64,000 nucleotides of DNA from Paenibacillus agri (GCF_013359945.1 NZ_JABWCS010000207.1:99794-163793), one strand, 5' to 3'; numbered from the stretch's first letter, positions 35,217 through 45,539 are shown. Notes: a model not told the origin generated them from the letters alone. A program made the numbers and translations.

Positions 35217-35328
35217 TCCTTTCGTGAGTGCTATTTAATTTTTCCAAGACACAGGGTCGGGTCATAAGACTTGCTCATCATACATACGTCCCTGATCTGA
35301 AGATGTTTCATAATTCCGCTGGTTATTT

Positions 35329-35895
35329 TTACATTTTAGGGCCTAATTTTTTACGTAAAAATTCACGTCCGCGGTGTACACGGGTCTTAATCGTGGTCAC
35401 TGGCATATCCAATACATCGCTGATCTCCTGAAGTGACAGGTCCTGCAGATATCTCAGGATCATCACGGATCTGTACTTCACAGGCAGGCTGTCAATCGCC
35501 TCATAGATGGTTCTCTGTGTCTCAGAGAGCAACAGTTCCGTCTCTGGTGTCACATTATCGCTCGGAATCATGGAATAGCCGTCAATGCCATCCTGATCGT
35601 TCATCTCCGCATCCAGCGAGTAGGTTGGTTTGCGCTTCCGCAGTCGGTCTATACAGAGGTTCGTGCCGATCCGGTAGATCCATGTCGAGAACTTCTGTTT
35701 GTCATCGTACCGATCGAGATTTCTGTAGACACGCAAAAACGTCTCCTGAACAATATCCTCCGCCTCATGGCGGTTGTTCAGCATCCGGTATGCCAAATGA
35801 TATATTTTGTCTTTATATAGTTCCACAAGCTCGGCAAATGCCCTTTGGTCGCCCTTCAGGGCGAGCTTTGTCAATCTGCCTTCCAAATTCTCCAC
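35329..35895 (-). CDS. sigW: ECF RNA polymerase sigma factor SigW
   Basis: 188 residues. Sigma region 2 is seen as LAYRMLNNRHEAEDIVQETF and FSTWIYRIGTNLCIDRLRKR, and region 4 as DLSLQEISDVLDMPVTTIKT with RVHRGREFLRKKL. The sequence and the rsiW-cdaA-glmMS context fit SigW, the envelope-stress factor of Bacillales. It most likely drives its own operon; a convincing SigW-type AAC...CGTA promoter was not seen upstream. Confidence 0.93.
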   Translation of the reverse strand: MENLEGRLTKLALKGDQRAFAELVELYKDKIYHLAYRMLNNRHEAEDIVQETFLRVYRNLDRYDDKQKFSTWIYRIGTNLCIDRLRKRKPTYSLDAEMNDQDGIDGYSMIPSDNVTPETELLLSETQRTIYEAIDSLPVKYRSVMILRYLQDLSLQEISDVLDMPVTTIKTRVHRGREFLRKKLGPKM

Positions 35896-36005
35896 CTGTC
35901 AACTCCCCCAGACTTGCCGCCCTTGGCATTCAAAACTAACTGAATATCCACGGTACAAGCATTTAAATCGTAATTCAAGTTTGTGTAAAAATCAAGGATT
36001 GAAAA

Positions 36006-36044
36006 CAAAAAAAGCCGTTCGCCCAGGCAAAGGGCGAACGGCTT
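36006..36044 (-). terminator. Terminator after ppc
   Basis: Perfect 13-base arms AAGCCGTTCGCCC/GGGCGAACGGCTT with a 7-base loop and a T run on the minus strand, 40 bp after the ppc stop. Confidence 0.85.
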
Positions 36045-36083
36045 GGTATCCATTGTAAACGCAAAATATAACGTGTTAGTTCA

Positions 36084-38876
36084 TCAGCCAGTATTCCGAA
36101 GTCCGGCAGCGACGCCGTTGATGGTCAGTAGCACCTCACGCAACAATTCAGCGTCATCCCCATCCTGATCGCGCAGCTCTCTCAGCTCGGACAACAGCTG
36201 TACCTGCAGGTAGCTAAGCGGATCGACATACGGATTCCGCAAGCGGATCGACTCCTGAATAACCGGAACGTTATCCAGAATATCCTGTTGACCTGTAATT
36301 TTCAGAATCAGCTCCGAGGTCAGCTTGAATTCCGCATCAATTTGACCAAAGATGCGCTGACGAGCCTCTTCATTTTTAGCCATGCCGGCATATTCCTTCG
36401 CAATCACGAGGTCCGCCTTGGAGATGGCCATTTGCAGCGTGTCGATCAATGTTGTGAAGAACGAGAATTTCTCATACATCGTTTTCAGGATGCTAAGGTT
36501 CTCCTCTTTACCGTCATAGAAGCTTTGCAGACCTGTTCCAGCAGCATACCAGGCTGGAAGCAGATACCGGCTCTGCGTCCAGGCGAACACCCAAGGGATG
36601 GCCCGCAGATCTTCAAACCGGTCGCTGTTCTTGCGCTTGGAAGGACGGGAACCAATATTTAGCTCGCCCACCTCAGGCAGTGGAGTCGACTCCTTGAAGA
36701 ATGTCAGGAAGTCTGGATCACGGAAGATCAGGTCCTGATATTTGTTCAGGGAGACTTCCGAAATTTGCTTCACAATCTCTTCCCACTTGGACTCGTCCAG
36801 ATCAGTTTGCGGCAATCTGGCATTAACTGCAGCCGTTACCAGCGCTGAAGTCGCTTGCTCCAGACTGCGGTAAGCAATCCCCTTCATCGAGTAACGTGAA
36901 GAAATAACTTCGCCCTGCTCTGTAATCTTGATGCCGCCGCCGATTGTAGAAGCCGGTTGGGCCAAGATACTGCGGTTCAGTGGCATGCCTCCGCGGCCAA
37001 GCGCACCGCCGCGACCGTGGAAGAACTTCAGCTTGATGCCGAATTTATCGGCAGTAGCTGTAATTTCATTCAGGGCCACCCGCAGTTCCCAGTTCGCAGT
37101 AACCACACCGCCGTCTTTGTTGCTATCCGAATAACCCAGCATAATTTCCTGCATATCGTTCATCGCCAGTACCGCTTGACGGTATACAGGCAGATTGAAT
37201 AACGTCTCCATGATTTGTGGTGCTTCATGCAGATCATCAATGGTCTCGAAGAGTGGTACAGCCTGAAGGGTACATACAACTGTGCCGTCGTTATCTTTAC
37301 GGAACAAGCCCACTTCCTTGGCGAAGACCATAACCTCAAGAATATCACTTGCTGCCTGTGACATACTAATGAGATAACTGGTGATGCATTTCTTGCCATA
37401 TTCATCCTGTGCTTTGAAGATTGTCCGATAAACTTCCAGACATTCTTCCGTGCTCTCACTGTAGTTCTGGTATGGAGAGGTCAACGGACGCGGATCATTG
37501 AGCAAACCTTCGAGAAGAACGATCTTCTCTTCTTCCGGTAGCTTAGAGTAATCCGGTGTGATGTTCATCTTCTCCAGAATCTCAGTCATCGCATTCTCAT
37601 GCTCCTGACTATGCTGACGAACATCCAGTGTAGCTGTATGGAATCCGAAAAGTTCTACTTGGCGGATCAGTTTCTTAATATAGGTATCGGCCACATAATC
37701 GGCATAGTGATGCCGCAGACTGCGGTCGATGACGTTCAGGTCATGGATGAACGCTTCAGGCGAAGCATAGCGCTCAGGCGTACCTTTTTTCTCATCGTCG
37801 AGTACGTTCTGTGTCTTAGAGATCATATAGCTTAGCTTGATCCGGTAAGGCTCGTTGTCATTGCGCCAAGCATCGCCCCGGGTCAAATTGATGATCTCCC
37901 GATCCTCTTCAATGGAATTCAGCAGCTCCGGTGTCACGTCCACAATGCTGGTACTGAAGCTAAGATACTTCATCAGTTCCCGCATAATCCGTTGGTATTC
38001 CCGGATAGCCAGCTTGCGCTGCATTTGCAGTGTCTGCAGGGTCACGGCAGCCTTCACAGAAGGGTTACCATCACGGTCGCCGCCGATCCAGGAGCCAAAA
38101 CGCAGGTACGTAGGCACATGCCAGTTCTGACCCGGATAATATTTACTTAGACATCGTTCAAGTTCTTCATATACATCCGGCAAGACATGGAAAATCGTCT
38201 CATGGAAATAGTACATTCCGTTACGAACTTCATCGAGTACTGTAGGCTTACGGTCACGCAGTTCATCCGTTTGCCACAGCGTAATAACTTCATTCAGCAA
38301 CTTCTCACGCAGCTGTTCCCGCTCCCGGAAGGTTAGGGTAGGATTATCAAGGTACATAACATCGTCGGCTATCCGTTTATGAATATCGAGAATGGCCCGG
38401 CGCATTGCTTCCGTCGGGTGGGCTGTAATGACCAGCTCCAGAGACAGGCCTTGTATAATCTCCCGGACCTCTTCATGTGAGAAATCACGTTCTCGAAGTC
38501 CTTGAATCGCACTTTCTATAGAACCAGGCTGTACAGTTTCACCGGCTGACCGCTCATAATCACGTTTGCGGCGAATCCGATGATTCTGTTCGGCAATATT
38601 CACCAATTGAAAATAAATGGCGAATGCCCGTATAACCTGATGACGATTCTCCGAATCCAGAGAATTAATTAACTCCTTAAATTCACTGTGCAGTTCTGGC
38701 AAAAACAATGAACGCAAAGACTTACTGGTCTCGCGGATCTTCTCCACGATCTCCAAAAGTTCGTTGCCGCCTTGGTGAACCAAGACCTCGCCCAAAATGT
38801 TCCCCAGGAACCGTACGTCCCGCCGCAGCAGATTGTTCGAGTTGCTTTTGCTAACGGTAGTCGTAAGTTCGGTCAT
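36084..38876 (-). CDS. ppc: Phosphoenolpyruvate carboxylase
   Basis: 930 residues, full length for the bacterial enzyme. It adds bicarbonate to PEP to make oxaloacetate, refilling the TCA cycle. The catalytic His is in LELVITAHPTEAMRRAI, the Gly-rich loop is FFHGRGGALGRGGMP, and the C-terminus ends LRNTG as in all PEPC, where the last residues contact inhibitor and effector. MLGYSDSNKDGG is also present. It is a single-gene unit bounded by its own terminator. Confidence 0.97.
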   Translation of the reverse strand: MTELTTTVSKSNSNNLLRRDVRFLGNILGEVLVHQGGNELLEIVEKIRETSKSLRSLFLPELHSEFKELINSLDSENRHQVIRAFAIYFQLVNIAEQNHRIRRKRDYERSAGETVQPGSIESAIQGLRERDFSHEEVREIIQGLSLELVITAHPTEAMRRAILDIHKRIADDVMYLDNPTLTFREREQLREKLLNEVITLWQTDELRDRKPTVLDEVRNGMYYFHETIFHVLPDVYEELERCLSKYYPGQNWHVPTYLRFGSWIGGDRDGNPSVKAAVTLQTLQMQRKLAIREYQRIMRELMKYLSFSTSIVDVTPELLNSIEEDREIINLTRGDAWRNDNEPYRIKLSYMISKTQNVLDDEKKGTPERYASPEAFIHDLNVIDRSLRHHYADYVADTYIKKLIRQVELFGFHTATLDVRQHSQEHENAMTEILEKMNITPDYSKLPEEEKIVLLEGLLNDPRPLTSPYQNYSESTEECLEVYRTIFKAQDEYGKKCITSYLISMSQAASDILEVMVFAKEVGLFRKDNDGTVVCTLQAVPLFETIDDLHEAPQIMETLFNLPVYRQAVLAMNDMQEIMLGYSDSNKDGGVVTANWELRVALNEITATADKFGIKLKFFHGRGGALGRGGMPLNRSILAQPASTIGGGIKITEQGEVISSRYSMKGIAYRSLEQATSALVTAAVNARLPQTDLDESKWEEIVKQISEVSLNKYQDLIFRDPDFLTFFKESTPLPEVGELNIGSRPSKRKNSDRFEDLRAIPWVFAWTQSRYLLPAWYAAGTGLQSFYDGKEENLSILKTMYEKFSFFTTLIDTLQMAISKADLVIAKEYAGMAKNEEARQRIFGQIDAEFKLTSELILKITGQQDILDNVPVIQESIRLRNPYVDPLSYLQVQLLSELRELRDQDGDDAELLREVLLTINGVAAGLRNTG

Positions 38877-39090
38877 GCTGCTCCCCCCATCCTCTCACGG
38901 ATCAATGTCTTTAGCATTGTCTCTTTGAAGCTTTCCTCATATCATACAATAAAACCGCCCGGAAATCTTCATCTTTATTACGCGGTAAAGCGATACAGTA
39001 ATTTTGATTATACACGAATTTCTCCATTATTACAGTCATTTCATCATAATGTATTTCTACATATTATACGGGATATCGTCAATAGCATAT

Positions 39091-40005
39091 TCAACCCTGC
39101 TCTCTTGACCGCAGAAGATCCATAAATAATCCCATAAGTGGAGAAAAAAAACGTTCCCGATGATAAGAGCAGAAAATGTGCCGCTGGAACGGATAATTGG
39201 GAATACTTCGCATTATTAGCTTCCCCCTGGACACCTCATCCTCTACTGCCATTCTGGAGATAAAAGACACATGTTTGCCACCCAGCAAGGATTGCTTGAT
39301 GCCTTCCAGCGAATCCAGAAGCAGCGAAGCCCTCGGTGTGAAACCTCCCTGCTGAAACCATTTATTAGTTAATTGCCGCGTACTCGACTCCATGTCATGA
39401 AGAATAAAGCTAGCAGAGGCAATCTCAGCCGGTTGCAGCACACTCCGGGAAGCCAGTGGATGTTCAGGTGAAAAGACAAGCACCAGCTCATCTTCGCATA
39501 AGGAGGTGCTGAGAAGACCCGGCTGTTCAAAACGCTCGGTGGAGAGAATACCAATGTCAATCTCATGGTTCAACAGCATTTCCTTGATAACAAGGGAGAG
39601 TTTTACTGTCAAAGAGATTGTCGTTCTGGGGTGCCGCTCACTGAACTCTCCCAAAATTCCTGGCAGCAGATAAGTGGCTGGTACATAGCTTGCGCCAATT
39701 TTCAGCGTACCGCGCCCGGCGTTCCCGAACTCCTTGACCACCCGCTGAGCTTCTGCCGCCAGTGAATTGATTTTGACCGCATAGTGGAGGAATGCCCGTC
39801 CGCTCTCCGTCAGGATCATCTTGTCCATTCTTGGTTCAAACAACTTCTCACCCAACTGTTCCTCCAGATTCTTCAAATGGTAGGTAACAGTCGGCTGCTT
39901 CAGCCCAAGCGCATCAGCTACAGGTGTGATTTTCTTATGTTTATCCAATAGCTCCACAATTTGCAGCTTAATTAAATTCAGGTTCACTCTTATCCTCTCC
40001 CTCAT
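39091..40005 (-). CDS. LysR-family transcriptional regulator
   Basis: 304 residues. The N-terminal winged helix-turn-helix is LKQPTVTYHLKNLEEQLGEK at about residues 33-52, followed by LFEPRMDKMILTESG. The effector-binding domain starts near GTLKIGASYVPATYLLPGIL. It is divergent from the ABC importer operon at 40185, with an ATAGAA-N3-TTCTAT box (40026-40040) next to its own start, so it probably controls that operon. The ligand is unknown. Confidence 0.92.
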   Translation of the reverse strand: MRERIRVNLNLIKLQIVELLDKHKKITPVADALGLKQPTVTYHLKNLEEQLGEKLFEPRMDKMILTESGRAFLHYAVKINSLAAEAQRVVKEFGNAGRGTLKIGASYVPATYLLPGILGEFSERHPRTTISLTVKLSLVIKEMLLNHEIDIGILSTERFEQPGLLSTSLCEDELVLVFSPEHPLASRSVLQPAEIASASFILHDMESSTRQLTNKWFQQGGFTPRASLLLDSLEGIKQSLLGGKHVSFISRMAVEDEVSRGKLIMRSIPNYPFQRHIFCSYHRERFFSPLMGLFMDLLRSREQG

Positions 40006-40025
40006 GGTGCTAGATCCATCCTAGC

Positions 40026-40040
40026 ATAGAAAAATTCTAT
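40026..40040. promoter_or_regulatory. LysR-type operator box
   Basis: ATAGAAAAATTCTAT is a T-N11-A dyad, the standard LysR regulator site, in the divergent region and 20 bp from the LysR start codon. Confidence 0.55.
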
Positions 40041-40184
40041 GAGTGTTAAGGGAATTGCATGAAAAAGTTAATAACGAGGTTACACTCGGCAAACATACCG
40101 GGAACCCTTCTTCTTTACACTAAGTACATACCAAGACCATTCATCAAAAAGTAAAAATTAAATACTAATGACAGGGAGAAAGAA

Positions 40185-41162
40185 ATGAACGAGTTAATCA
40201 TTCGCGATCTTGCCAAAAGCTTCGGAGATGTTCAAGCCCTGAAGCCGGCTAATCTGCACATCAAGGCAGGAAGCTTCACGACACTGCTCGGACCGTCCGG
40301 CTGTGGCAAAACCACATTGCTCCGTCTGCTCGCAGGCCTTGAGACGCCAGATGCAGGAGAGATTTTGGCGGATGGCGAGCCCATTTATTCAGCGTCCCGG
40401 AGAGTGAATCTGCCGGTTCACCGCAGAAATTTCGGCATGGTCTTTCAGGACTTCGCGCTCTGGCCGCATCTGAGCGTCTTCGAGAATGTTGCCTTTGGAC
40501 TGCGGGCAGCCAGGCAGAAGCAAGATTTGCGGGGAAGGGTGCTAGAGGCACTGCGGACGGTCAGACTGGACGGGCTGGAAGAACGATATCCTCATCAGCT
40601 GTCAGGCGGACAGCAGCAGCGGGTAGCCTTTGCCAGAGCAGTTGTCACACGCCCACGGCTTGTCCTTTTCGATGAGCCACTGAGCGCTTTGGACGCCATA
40701 CTCCGCGATGAAATGCGGGTCGAACTGATCTCGCTGGTTAAGAACATTGGGATTACCGCTTTATATGTAACCCATGACCAATCCGAGGCTATGTCGATGT
40801 CAGACGAAGTCGTAGTCATGCAAGGCGGCCATATCCTTCAGAGCGGCTCGCCTGAAGAAATCTATCGTACACCTGCGCATCCTTTTGTCGCACGGTTCAT
40901 TGGTAAATCGAATTGGGTGATTCCGGATCAGCAAATGCTTCGTCCAGAGCAGCTCCGCTGGTCCCAGGAGAGCGATTCCAATCTGTCCTTTCATGGCACG
41001 ATCCGGCACGTCAGCTATATGGGCGATCGTTACGAAATGATCCTGGATATGCAAGACATGGGGCAATGGATTGCCTATCATGAACAGCGGCTTTCCGTCG
41101 GCGATAACGTATGTCTGTATGCATCTCCGGGGCAAATTCACAAGCTGAATCCATCCGGATGA
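40185..41162 (+). CDS. ABC importer ATPase, ferric iron/polyamine type
   Basis: 325 residues. Walker A is LGPSGCGKTTLLRLL at ~36-50, the signature LSGGQQQRVAFARAV at ~135, Walker B RLVLFDEPLSALD, and the switch His is in ALYVTHDQSEAMSM. The C-terminal ~90 residues form the OB-type regulatory domain (TOBE_2), as in FbpC/PotA/AfuC ATPases. It is the first gene of ATPase - binding protein - permease - MBL. AGGGAG lies upstream of the ATG. The imported substrate cannot be read from the ATPase. Confidence 0.9.
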   Translation: MNELIIRDLAKSFGDVQALKPANLHIKAGSFTTLLGPSGCGKTTLLRLLAGLETPDAGEILADGEPIYSASRRVNLPVHRRNFGMVFQDFALWPHLSVFENVAFGLRAARQKQDLRGRVLEALRTVRLDGLEERYPHQLSGGQQQRVAFARAVVTRPRLVLFDEPLSALDAILRDEMRVELISLVKNIGITALYVTHDQSEAMSMSDEVVVMQGGHILQSGSPEEIYRTPAHPFVARFIGKSNWVIPDQQMLRPEQLRWSQESDSNLSFHGTIRHVSYMGDRYEMILDMQDMGQWIAYHEQRLSVGDNVCLYASPGQIHKLNPSG

Positions 41163-41207
41163 TAACTTTTGCAATGAACTTCAACCTATTATATGGAGGT
41201 ATTATCA

Positions 41208-42296
41208 ATGAAAAAATGGGTCAATCAGAAACGAATCGGTAGTCTTCTTCTCACCACAGTTTTGGGACTGAGCCTTGCAGGCTGCGGCAACGCCAACACT
41301 CCATCGACAACAGATGCGGCCAACAATAATGGAGCGACCGGAAACACAGCTGTGGATCCAACGGCCTCTCCTGCTGGGACAAGCCTTAGCGGTAATCTCG
41401 TGGTGTATAGCGCAGGTCCTGAAGGCCTGGCGAACAAGATCAAGGAAGGTTTTGAAGCAAAGACTGGAGTAAAGGTCGAAATGTTCCAAGGCACCACGGG
41501 TAAAATCCTCGCCCGTATGGAAGCGGAAAAATCAAATCCGGCCGTGGATGTTGTCGTTCTGGCTTCCCTTCCTTCGATGCAAGGAATGAAAAAAGACGAT
41601 TTGCTGCTTCCATATAAGGAAGCTGTCAACTCGGACAAGCTGGTGAGCGACTGGTCTGATCCGGACGGCAGCTATTTCAGCTACAGCGCCTCCGCACTTG
41701 GCATTGTCTACAATACGAAGAAAGTAACTACACCTCCAACTTCCTGGTCGGATCTCGGCAAGCCAGAGTGGAAAGGACAAGTTAACATCCCCGATCCATC
41801 GCTGTCCGGCTCGGCGCTTGATTTCATGACTGGCTATCTGAGTGCTCAAGGCGAGTCCGGTTGGGACCTCTTCAAGCAATATAAGGCTAATGGAGTAGCG
41901 ATGGCAGGCGCCAACCAGGAAGCACTTGATCCAGTAATTACAGGTGCCAAGTCCGTAGTCGCTGCAGGGGTAGATTACATGGCTTACAAGGCAAAGGCTG
42001 CCGGTGAACCGGTTGACATCGTCTATCCTGCCGAAGGAACTGTGATCAGCCCACGTCCGGCTGCGATTATCAAAACAAGTCCAAATGTAGACAACGCCAA
42101 AGCTTTTATCAATTACCTGCTTTCTGATGAGGCCCAAGCCATGGTCTCCAAGGCATATCTCCTGCCGGGACGCACAGATGTTAAGGCTGAAGGACGCGCC
42201 AATCTGGATGAGATCAAGACGTATGATGTGAAATGGGACTGGATGAACGACCACGGCGATGAGGTCTCCACTACCTTTACGGATCTGTTCAAATAA
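41208..42296 (+). CDS. ABC importer substrate-binding lipoprotein
   Basis: About 362 residues. The lipoprotein signal peptide ends in the lipobox LSLAGCG at about residue 27, followed by a Thr/Asn/Ala-rich linker. The mature part starts LSGNLVVYSAGPEGLANKI and has the SBP_bac_6/FbpA-AfuA fold features SALGIVYNTK, NIPDPSLSGSALDFM and YPAEGTVISPRPAAI. That group binds ferric iron, phosphosugars or phosphonates; no clear Tyr-Tyr iron pair could be picked. The start at 41208 has GGAGG 8 bp upstream. Confidence 0.88.
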   Translation: MKKWVNQKRIGSLLLTTVLGLSLAGCGNANTPSTTDAANNNGATGNTAVDPTASPAGTSLSGNLVVYSAGPEGLANKIKEGFEAKTGVKVEMFQGTTGKILARMEAEKSNPAVDVVVLASLPSMQGMKKDDLLLPYKEAVNSDKLVSDWSDPDGSYFSYSASALGIVYNTKKVTTPPTSWSDLGKPEWKGQVNIPDPSLSGSALDFMTGYLSAQGESGWDLFKQYKANGVAMAGANQEALDPVITGAKSVVAAGVDYMAYKAKAAGEPVDIVYPAEGTVISPRPAAIIKTSPNVDNAKAFINYLLSDEAQAMVSKAYLLPGRTDVKAEGRANLDEIKTYDVKWDWMNDHGDEVSTTFTDLFK

Positions 42297-42301
42297 ACAT
42301 T

Positions 42302-43981
42302 ATGAAGAAGTCTTCTGTACGTACCTTTCCATGGAGAGGGGGCAGCCTGGCACTGGGGATATTGGCGATCCTGGTGCTGCTGCCGCTGCTCCTGATTTTC
42401 TGGACAAGTATTTCGCCAGGCGGCAGGCTTGATATTGGTGCTCCCTTAAAGACGATTGTGAACAACAGGGGATTGTTAGAGGTTCTGCTAAACTCGCTGG
42501 GTCTTGGAGTTAGTGTTATTGCACTGACTACTATCTTTGCCCTTCCACTGGCCTGGATTATGGCGAAAACGTCCATCGGCCGTCATCGCTGGCTGGATGT
42601 CGTTCTGTTGATTCCTTTCATGACACCGCCCTATATCGGTTCTATGGGCTGGATGCTGTTTATGCAGTCCGGAGGTTATATGGAGCAGTTGCTGCCGGCT
42701 TCGGCGGCGGTCACTCCCTATTTCTTCTCTTACTGGGGCATGGTTCTGATTATGAGTCTGCATTTATTCCCTTTTCTCTATCTGCTGCTGCGTAATTCGC
42801 TGCTGCAGATCGGCGGCAGTCTGGAAGAGGCCGCTGCGGTTCATGGCGCATCTTTTGCTTATAAGAGCAGGAAAGTAATCCTCCCCTTGTTATTATCAAG
42901 TTATGGGCTGGGCGCGCTGCTGATCTTTGTCAAAACGATTGCTGAATTCGGGACGCCGGCAACCTTTGGCCGCAAAATCGGCTTCTATGTTCTTACTTCC
43001 GAAATTCACCGCTACATCGCCAGTTGGCCGATTGATTTCGGTAAAGCTACCTCATTAGCTTCTGTATTGCTGGGGGTATGTTTGGTCATGTGGTACATCC
43101 AGACCTTAATTAGCAGTCGTTACTCCTATCGTCTGGTTGGCGGCAAAGGAATGCGTAGCAAAAGCAAAACCTCAGGCGGACTTGCAGGCTTGGCCAGTTG
43201 GGGTTATCTAGTGTTTCTGCTAATTGCTTCGATTGGGGTACCTTATTTCTCCATTATCACCGCTTCGCTGCTCAAACTGCGCGGAGAAGGCTTGTCTTGG
43301 GGGAATTTGACGCTGAATCATTATTGGGAGCTGCTATCCCCTGGTTCTCCTGGAATGCACGCGCTAATCAATAGCTTGGGCCTGGCCGTAGCCGCTTCTT
43401 GTATTGCAGTAATTCTAGGCACCTGGTTCGGGCTGACCATTGGCAAAGCCTCGTCATGGAGGCAGAAACTCACCGACCTTTTCAGTTTGCTGCCGAATAC
43501 TGTTCCAGGTATTGTACTTGTCGTGGGTCTGATTCTGTTCTGGAACGCCCGCTGGATGCCTATTCCGCTATACAATACGTACGGCATGGTCGTGCTAACT
43601 TATGTAGTATTGTTTCTTCCTTATACCGTGCAATATGTAAAATCAAGCTACGGACAGCTGGACCCCGCCCTCATGCAGGCGGGCCAAGTGTTCGGCGGCA
43701 GCCGGATATATGTTTTTAGGCGTATCCTCCTGCCGCTGATTCTGCCCGGCATGGCCGCAGGCTGGATGATGACCTTCACCATTTCCAACCGGGAATTGGT
43801 CGCCTCATTGCTGATCTTGCCCCCGTCTATGCAGACATCAGCAACTTATATTTTCGCCCAGTTTGAGCAGGGCGCTGTTCCGCTAGGCATGGCTATGGCT
43901 GTCGTTTCTGTCGGCATCACAACCGCCTTGCTACTGGCGATCGAATATCTAAACCCTGACAGAAAGCGGAGACAACGATGA
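42302..43981 (+). CDS. ABC importer permease, two fused domains
   Basis: 559 residues with about twelve membrane helices, formed by two BPD_transp_1 domains in one chain as in FbpB/AfuB/ThiP. The cytoplasmic EAA loops, which dock the ATPase, are seen as EEAAAVHGASFAYKSRKVIL near residue 180 and AGQVFGGSRIYVFRRILLPL near 460. It starts 5 bp after the binding-protein stop and overlaps the MBL gene by 4 bp (ATGA). Confidence 0.92.
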   Translation: MKKSSVRTFPWRGGSLALGILAILVLLPLLLIFWTSISPGGRLDIGAPLKTIVNNRGLLEVLLNSLGLGVSVIALTTIFALPLAWIMAKTSIGRHRWLDVVLLIPFMTPPYIGSMGWMLFMQSGGYMEQLLPASAAVTPYFFSYWGMVLIMSLHLFPFLYLLLRNSLLQIGGSLEEAAAVHGASFAYKSRKVILPLLLSSYGLGALLIFVKTIAEFGTPATFGRKIGFYVLTSEIHRYIASWPIDFGKATSLASVLLGVCLVMWYIQTLISSRYSYRLVGGKGMRSKSKTSGGLAGLASWGYLVFLLIASIGVPYFSIITASLLKLRGEGLSWGNLTLNHYWELLSPGSPGMHALINSLGLAVAASCIAVILGTWFGLTIGKASSWRQKLTDLFSLLPNTVPGIVLVVGLILFWNARWMPIPLYNTYGMVVLTYVVLFLPYTVQYVKSSYGQLDPALMQAGQVFGGSRIYVFRRILLPLILPGMAAGWMMTFTISNRELVASLLILPPSMQTSATYIFAQFEQGAVPLGMAMAVVSVGITTALLLAIEYLNPDRKRRQR

Positions 43982-45459
43982 CTACACTAACCATATGGGG
44001 GGGCGCCGGGGAGCATGGGCGCTCCTCTTATCTTATCAGGAACGATCAAGCCGGCATTTTGCTAGACTGCGGAGTCAAAAAAGAAGCAGGAAGTGAGTAT
44101 CCGCTGCTGGAAGCAGAGCGAATTCCGGAACTGCTGGCTGTCTTTCTCTCCCATGCCCACGAGGATCACTCCGCTGCGCTGCCTCTCCTCTATAAATACG
44201 GATATAAAGGAAAGGTGTGGACGACCCGGGAAACCGCGCTGCAGCTGCCGGATTATTTTACAGCTTGGCGTAATTACGTGACTGCAGGACCGACTCCACT
44301 TCCTTTTGAACAAGCAGATTGTGAAGCGATTGAGTTCGCCTATCTGGAGAAACACACTGCCCCCTTAACATGGCATTGCCTGGCTCCAGGTCTTCGTGTC
44401 ATGTGGGGCCGCAGCGGTCATATGATCGGATCGATTTGGCTGGTCCTGGAGTGGGACGGTAAAACCATTTTCTTCTCTGGTGATTTCACTGGGGAATCTC
44501 AGTTGCTGGCGGTGGATGATCCAGGATTGGCATTGTTCCATTCTGCCTTGCAGAAGACTGAGGAGCACTCGGCTGAGATGACAATCGGGAAGAAGTCGGA
44601 GGAAATAGCTGAAACGACACCGAAAGCGGCAACTCAAGAGATAACTCAAAAGACAAATATAGGGATAACTGAAGAGATAGGCAAAGAGGCTATTGGGGAA
44701 GCAGGCACAATGACTATAGCCGTTGAAAAAATATCCCAACGTTCTATAGATCTCGCGATCATCGATGGAGCCTACGGCGCTGATCCCGAGACCCAGAGTG
44801 ACAAGCTACTGCAATTGGAGTCCGCAATCCGCAGCACATTGGAGGCAAATGGGACCGTCCTTTTACCTGTTCCACTGTATGGGCGAGGTCAAGAACTGCT
44901 TGTCTGGGCCGGGGAACAATTCCCGGATACAAAGCTAGTCGCGGAAGACAGATTGCTCGCACCTTTACGTGAGCTTGAACAAAGCTCCTTTTGGCTCAGG
45001 GAGACAGCTACCTCACGTATTCAAGCATTGCTGAACAGTGACAAGCTGCATATTGTTTCAGATCCGGACCAGCGTAGGCAGGCTATGGATCAATCTAGTG
45101 GGGCTATTATCTTTACAGAGGATGGCATGCTACTCTCTTCTACAGCCCGCTGGTATTACGATCAGTTATCGACCAGCCCCAGCAGTCAGGTTATCTTCAC
45201 TGGGCATCTACCGGCTGGCAGCTTTGCACAGGGGCTGGTGACGTCCCCTCCTACTGGCGGACCTGCCATTTCTTTAATCCGCTACAAGGTCCATCAGGGC
45301 CTGCCGGATATCCGGGATATGCTGCACAGCATTCCCAGCCGTCAGAATGTACTCGTTCACGCACCCGATCATCATAATCGGCAGACGATCACTCTGCTCC
45401 AAGAGGAGGGTACTGCTGGACTGCATGCTCTTTTGCCGGGAGACCAATTGCACTTCTAA
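43978..45459 (+). CDS. MBL-fold hydrolase of RNase J/CPSF-like build
   Basis: 493 residues. HxHxDH is seen as LSHAHEDHSAALPLLYKYG near residue 60, SGHMIGSIWLVLEW and IFFSGDFTGES supply further metal ligands, and a beta-CASP-like half follows with VLLPVPLYGRGQELL, VIFTGHLPAGSFAQG and a C-terminal VHAPDHHNRQ. Residues ~185-255 are a Glu/Thr/Ile-rich low-complexity insert absent from normal beta-CASP proteins. The gene is translationally coupled to the permease, so it is part of the importer operon. Action on RNA or on an imported ester is possible; the substrate is unknown. Confidence 0.8.
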   Translation: MTTLTIWGGAGEHGRSSYLIRNDQAGILLDCGVKKEAGSEYPLLEAERIPELLAVFLSHAHEDHSAALPLLYKYGYKGKVWTTRETALQLPDYFTAWRNYVTAGPTPLPFEQADCEAIEFAYLEKHTAPLTWHCLAPGLRVMWGRSGHMIGSIWLVLEWDGKTIFFSGDFTGESQLLAVDDPGLALFHSALQKTEEHSAEMTIGKKSEEIAETTPKAATQEITQKTNIGITEEIGKEAIGEAGTMTIAVEKISQRSIDLAIIDGAYGADPETQSDKLLQLESAIRSTLEANGTVLLPVPLYGRGQELLVWAGEQFPDTKLVAEDRLLAPLRELEQSSFWLRETATSRIQALLNSDKLHIVSDPDQRRQAMDQSSGAIIFTEDGMLLSSTARWYYDQLSTSPSSQVIFTGHLPAGSFAQGLVTSPPTGGPAISLIRYKVHQGLPDIRDMLHSIPSRQNVLVHAPDHHNRQTITLLQEEGTAGLHALLPGDQLHF

Positions 45460-45481
45460 TTGAATCTACTTCTATGTAAAC

Positions 45482-45523
45482 GGCTGATACAACAGAATCC
45501 TCCGATTCCTGTATCAGCCCTTT
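45482..45523. terminator. Bidirectional terminator between importer operon and lysin gene
   Basis: GGCTGATACA/TGTATCAGCC arms with an 18-base internal loop that pairs further, between two convergent genes. Confidence 0.7.
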
Positions 45524-45539
45524 GCGTACTATTCATTTT

